Positions 34,072 through 37,125 of a DNA stretch of 37,125 bases are shown here, piece after piece. Both the position numbers and the translations under genes were made by a program. Each line of letters begins with the position of its first letter. Within the stretch, counting starts at the first letter, position 1. The notes beneath the pieces were generated by a model. It did not search any database and was not told where the DNA came from. It saw nothing but the letters and a program-made list of their open reading frames with translations. Source of the DNA: an uncultured Bacteroides sp. (GTDB lineage: Bacteria > Bacteroidota > Bacteroidia > Bacteroidales > Bacteroidaceae); the NCBI GenBank assembly GCA_947074205.1, contig CAMTOQ010000031.1:1-37125 (forward strand). Reading direction: 5' to 3'.

Positions 34072-35640
34072 TTAAGTTTTAATCTGATTTTTTCGTTTGA
34101 TGGAGATAAAGAATACAGGAATTATAGCTATCAAAGTAATGATACACCCAATAAGAAAATTATCGTTTAATCCGCTTATATAAGATTCGGTTTGGAGCCA
34201 CTGCACAAGATAACTCTTCGCTTCAGAGGCTGCGCTTATTGAGTTCTCAGATCCTGTACTGGAGAAAAAATGAGACAACTTTGATACAGCTTCTTGATAA
34301 CTTTCCCCTGTATAATTGATCTCTTCAGAATAAATCTGTGTGTGGAAATTGCGTCTGATAGTAAGCATATAAGTAAAGTAACACACGCCAACGCTTCCAC
34401 CAACCTGGCGGATAATATTTGTCACACTAGAGGCTTGTGCCATCTGTGGTTGCGATATACGCTCCAACGAAAGGTTAAGCAGTGGCGGGAAGAGTATGCC
34501 CATACCTACACCCCTAAGTATTAAACTGAAAACGATATAGCTGTGATCGGTTTGGAGTGTAAAACTATTATTTAATAGGAAACTAATGGCCAAAAGTGAC
34601 AATCCTACAATAATAATTATACGTGCATCAATATACTTGGTAAGGCGCATAGCGGTAGGTGCAGCAATGGCTTGAATCAGTCCGACCGGCAAGAATACTA
34701 GCCCAGCATCGAATGCTGAGTAACCTAGTGTGTCTTGCATATAGAGGGGAATAAGAAAGGTACTACCAAACATGCCTACAGCAAAAACGAAGATTACGAA
34801 GTTGCAAAAGCTGAAATTCCTGTCCTTGAAAAGGTGTAGATCGATAAGTGGATTCTTAGCCGTGAGTTCAAAATAGATGAATAGAATGAATGCTACCGCT
34901 GATATCCACATGCACGTCATTACTGTGACACTGTTCCACCCTTCAGGGTTTGTTGATGAATTAACTTGTGACAGCCCATACAGAAAAGCCGGTATATAGA
35001 TGGAGGAAGTGATGAATCCCGGCAGGTCGAACTTTAATAATTTCTCTACAGGATATTTATGCATTATGATACTAGTAAATATAATGGCAAAAATACCGAT
35101 GGGTACATTGATGTAGAAGATGTAGTTCCAGTTAAAATTGTCTACAAGATATCCTCCAATCATTGGACCGAATGAAACGGATGCAGCAGATGCTATGGTC
35201 CAAAACCCCAAAGCCATACCTCGCTCTTGGGGTGTAAATGTGGTGGTGACAATAGACATGCCCACCGGCATTAGTAGACCTCCGCCAACACCTTCTATTA
35301 TTCGCCAAAAGATCAGTTCGTTAATCGAAGTGGAGTTGCCGCACATAAACGAGCCAAATACAAAAATAACCATCGATATGATGTAGAGATTCTTGTAACC
35401 AAAACGATTGGAGAGCCATCCCGTGGTAGATAATGTAGTAGCCATTGAAAGCATGTAGCCGCTCAATATCCACTGTGTGGTGTTCATTGATGAACCTAAT
35501 GTACCCATGATAACCGGAAGTGCGGTGTTTACAATAGTAGAATCGAGTACAACCATAAAGGTTGTAATCATCACATTGAACAAGGTTAACCATTTGTAAC
35601 CTTGACTAGTGCCCGATGCAGTCAATGTTTGATTTATCAT
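34072..35640 (-). CDS. emrB: EmrB-like DHA2 family drug:H+ antiporter
   Basis: The 522-residue major facilitator has 14 predicted membrane helices. The DHA2 motif LDSTIVNTALPVI lies at the end of helix 1; WLSNRFGYKNLY (loop 2-3) and the EGVGGGLLMPVGMSIV stretch are also typical. It exports hydrophobic drugs or toxic compounds using the proton gradient, working with the upstream adaptor and downstream TolC. Only 2 bp separate it from emrA. No transcription regulator lies beside it. Confidence 0.9.
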   Translation of the reverse strand: MINQTLTASGTSQGYKWLTLFNVMITTFMVVLDSTIVNTALPVIMGTLGSSMNTTQWILSGYMLSMATTLSTTGWLSNRFGYKNLYIISMVIFVFGSFMCGNSTSINELIFWRIIEGVGGGLLMPVGMSIVTTTFTPQERGMALGFWTIASAASVSFGPMIGGYLVDNFNWNYIFYINVPIGIFAIIFTSIIMHKYPVEKLLKFDLPGFITSSIYIPAFLYGLSQVNSSTNPEGWNSVTVMTCMWISAVAFILFIYFELTAKNPLIDLHLFKDRNFSFCNFVIFVFAVGMFGSTFLIPLYMQDTLGYSAFDAGLVFLPVGLIQAIAAPTAMRLTKYIDARIIIIVGLSLLAISFLLNNSFTLQTDHSYIVFSLILRGVGMGILFPPLLNLSLERISQPQMAQASSVTNIIRQVGGSVGVCYFTYMLTIRRNFHTQIYSEEINYTGESYQEAVSKLSHFFSSTGSENSISAASEAKSYLVQWLQTESYISGLNDNFLIGCIITLIAIIPVFFISIKRKNQIKT

Positions 35641-35642
35641 CG

Positions 35643-36659
35643 CTATTCTTTGATGATTTTCACGGTAGCCGACATTCCGGAGACAAGTTTCATGTTGCTT
35701 TTCTGTTTGGCATCGCCTTCAACGCTATCAACAGATATTTTCATAGGTATTCGTTGAGTCACTTTGGTGAAGTTGCCAGATGCGTTGTTGGGAGGTACTA
35801 AGGCAAACTCTGAAGCTGCATTATCTCCTATATAATAGATGTGCCCATAGAAAGTTAACTTGCTATAAGCGTCTAGTGTGAATTTGGCCTTCTGATGTAG
35901 ATGGACATTGCTAAACTTAGTTTCTTCTAGATAGACAGCGACCCATATATCGTTGCCCTTGTTTAGCGTAAAAACGGTTTGTCCGGCATTAATCATATCA
36001 CCCTGTAGGCTCCACCTTTTACCAATGATGCCATCCGCTGGCGCGGTCACTGTATAATAAGATAAATCAGTAGTTTGAGTCGCGACATTCGCTTTGGCCG
36101 ATTCAGCAGTACGAATGGCAGCTTCTATATTGGCTCGCTCCGATTGGATGCGGTTTTTGGCTATCTCTATTTGTAATACAGCAGATTGCCAACTTTCTTC
36201 TAATGTTTCAAGTGACTCTAAGGTTATGGCATCGCCTTGATATTGAGTTTTAGCACGTTCATAGTTTTTTTTACTCAATCCCTCGGCAAGCACTGCTAAC
36301 TCGTAAGACTTCTGCGCTTCACTGAGTGCAGTTTTTGTTACTGCTACTTCCGCTATCGATTGTTCAAATTGTGCCTCGGCTTGCAAGCGGCGCGACTCCA
36401 TTGCTTCACTCTCTAACTCAAATAGTGGTTGGCCTTTTTTTACCGTGTCGCCTTCATGGACCAACAGCTTAGAAATGCGTCCACTAACCTGTGAGGCTAC
36501 ATCAATTCTGTATGAATCGAGATTGGCATCATCGGTGCTTATATATTTGTTGTAGTTTAGCCACCATACCACAGCTGCTGCAATGGCAATTATTGATATA
36601 GCGATTAAAAGGAATGTCCTCTTTTTACTTTTCTTAGGTGCTGCAGTTTGTTCATCCAT
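35643..36659 (-). CDS. emrA: EmrA-like HlyD-family membrane fusion adaptor
   Basis: The 338-residue adaptor has a short cytosolic N-terminus, one membrane helix (about 15-34), a lipoyl half-motif (DVASQVSGRISKLLVHEGDTVKKG) and a long helical hairpin (about 75-180). The second lipoyl half is SYYTVTAPADGIIGKR, followed by a beta-barrel domain. It bridges EmrB and TolC across the periplasm. It is first in the emrA-emrB-tolC operon. Upstream lies a long non-coding stretch with palindrome array B, but no clear TAnnTTTG box for this gene. Confidence 0.9.
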   Translation of the reverse strand: MDEQTAAPKKSKKRTFLLIAISIIAIAAAVVWWLNYNKYISTDDANLDSYRIDVASQVSGRISKLLVHEGDTVKKGQPLFELESEAMESRRLQAEAQFEQSIAEVAVTKTALSEAQKSYELAVLAEGLSKKNYERAKTQYQGDAITLESLETLEESWQSAVLQIEIAKNRIQSERANIEAAIRTAESAKANVATQTTDLSYYTVTAPADGIIGKRWSLQGDMINAGQTVFTLNKGNDIWVAVYLEETKFSNVHLHQKAKFTLDAYSKLTFYGHIYYIGDNAASEFALVPPNNASGNFTKVTQRIPMKISVDSVEGDAKQKSNMKLVSGMSATVKIIKE

Positions 36660-36787
36660 AATGTTAGTTTATTCATAAGTTCTATTAGTTTAAAACAATG
36701 TTAAATGGATATGGTTCGATAGCAAGATGTCTTATCTTTATAATATTGGTTTTGCTGATTTGACTTGCAACTAGTGTTTTCCGTTCA

Positions 36788-36871
36788 GTCCACTCCCTAG
36801 TGGACTATAATCATTCTCCCGATTGACAAAAGTCCGCTACCTAATGGACCACCGTGCATTACCCTATGTAC
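36788..36871. repeat. Palindrome array B, four 18-bp units at 22-bp spacing
   Basis: Units lie at 36788-36805 (GTCCACTCCCTAGTGGAC), 36810-36827, 36832-36849 (GTCCGCTACCTAATGGAC) and 36854-36871 (GTGCATTACCCTATGTAC), each separated by exactly 4 bp. Units 1, 3 and 4 are clearly related to each other and to array A; unit 2 is degenerate but keeps the palindromic symmetry. Confidence 0.72.
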
Positions 36872-37062
36872 CAATTCGACCATTAATATCCTGCTCGATC
36901 ATCCACCAATAAACTCCCCTTCGCGCGCCCGCATATAATAAGAGGTATAGCCTATATGTGCCTCAAGTGTTACTGAATAATAAAACCAAAACGCTAACTC
37001 TCACACCTGCAAACCTTTGACTATCTCACCCAAACTTATTTTAAAAGAAACTCCCAAAAACA

Positions 37063-37094
37063 TTTGGCCACAGACACAAAACCCTCTACTTTTG
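37063..37094 (+). promoter_or_regulatory. Strong Bacteroides promoter reading out of the window
   Basis: TTTG (37063-37066), a 20-bp spacer and TACTTTTG (37087-37094) match the consensus. CTTAGC (37101-37106) and GCTAAG (37114-37119) could form a hairpin at the very 5' end of the transcript. The gene served lies beyond the window. Confidence 0.65.
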
Positions 37095-37125
37095 CATCCG
37101 CTTAGCAAGAGAAGCTAAGTTGAAA

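Larger units (their letters stand above)
36660..37125. other. 466-bp non-coding right end
   Basis: No gene is seen. It holds palindrome array B (36788-36871), a stretch with GC-rich CGCGCGCCCGC at about 36922-36932, and a promoter at the extreme right reading out of the window. Confidence 0.5.

Noticed and set aside
1..37125. CRISPR arrays, insertion sequences, prophage or tRNA genes
   Set aside because: No regular direct repeats with unique spacers, transposase or integrase genes, or cloverleaf-forming segments were seen. The 22-bp arrays have 4-bp linkers and degenerate palindromic units, unlike CRISPR.

Overview
The window is chromosomal DNA of a Bacteroidales bacterium, most likely Bacteroidaceae; the species cannot be named from this stretch. 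The evidence is: promoters of the Bacteroides type (TAnnTTTG at -7, several with TTTG 19-20 bp upstream), weak ribosome binding sites, an S46 dipeptidyl-peptidase pair, Mfa/fimbrillin-like lipoproteins, a bifunctional HisB, and the hpt-adk-obg cluster. Nearly all protein genes look intact. I saw no tRNA, rRNA, IS element or CRISPR array.

Layout. 1-4.2 kb: housekeeping run on the plus strand, hpt, adk, obgE, pgeF and a B3/4-domain gene. 4.2-7.0 kb: a lipoprotein lactonase-fold propeller and a Crp-type regulator on the minus strand, divergent from a MarC-family membrane protein. 7.1-10.15 kb: a pair of diverged tandem paralogues of unknown function, a CNNM/CBS/CorC membrane protein and a hotdog thioesterase. 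10.2-14.8 kb: hisG-hisD-hisC-hisB behind a leader peptide and a terminator/antiterminator. 14.8-18.1 kb: nadE (minus strand), then a PerR-like regulator and a rubrerythrin behind a palindromic PerR-type operator. 18.2-23.1 kb: five tightly packed genes for fimbrillin-like lipoproteins. 23.2-27.4 kb: a membrane metallophosphoesterase, an exported nitroreductase-fold protein, two thioredoxins and a GT-B glycosyltransferase. 27.4-31.8 kb: dpp7-dpp11, two S46 peptidases with complementary predicted P1 specificity. 32-36.7 kb: a DUF4369-like lipoprotein and an emrA-emrB-tolC efflux operon. The last 0.47 kb holds an array of short palindromes and a strong promoter reading out of the window.

How the genes fit together. 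The his operon should be induced when charged tRNA-His runs low. PerR and rubrerythrin form a self-contained peroxide-response unit. Dpp7 and Dpp11 together would release dipeptides after hydrophobic and acidic residues from peptides in the periplasm, which suits an amino-acid-fermenting anaerobe. EmrA, EmrB and TolC make a complete tripartite pump. The five fimbrillin-like lipoproteins could be a pilus accessory/tip set or a surface adhesin set.

The most noteworthy observations are: (i) the his leader with tandem His codons and mutually exclusive RNA helices; (ii) two arrays of degenerate 18-bp palindromes in an exact 22-bp register, 13.7 kb apart; (iii) a 16-bp terminator-like hairpin inside the start of pgeF; (iv) the five-gene fimbrillin-like cluster, with member-to-member differences at the predicted cleavage site and C-terminal strand; and (v) the tandem paralogue pair at 7.1-7.9 kb.
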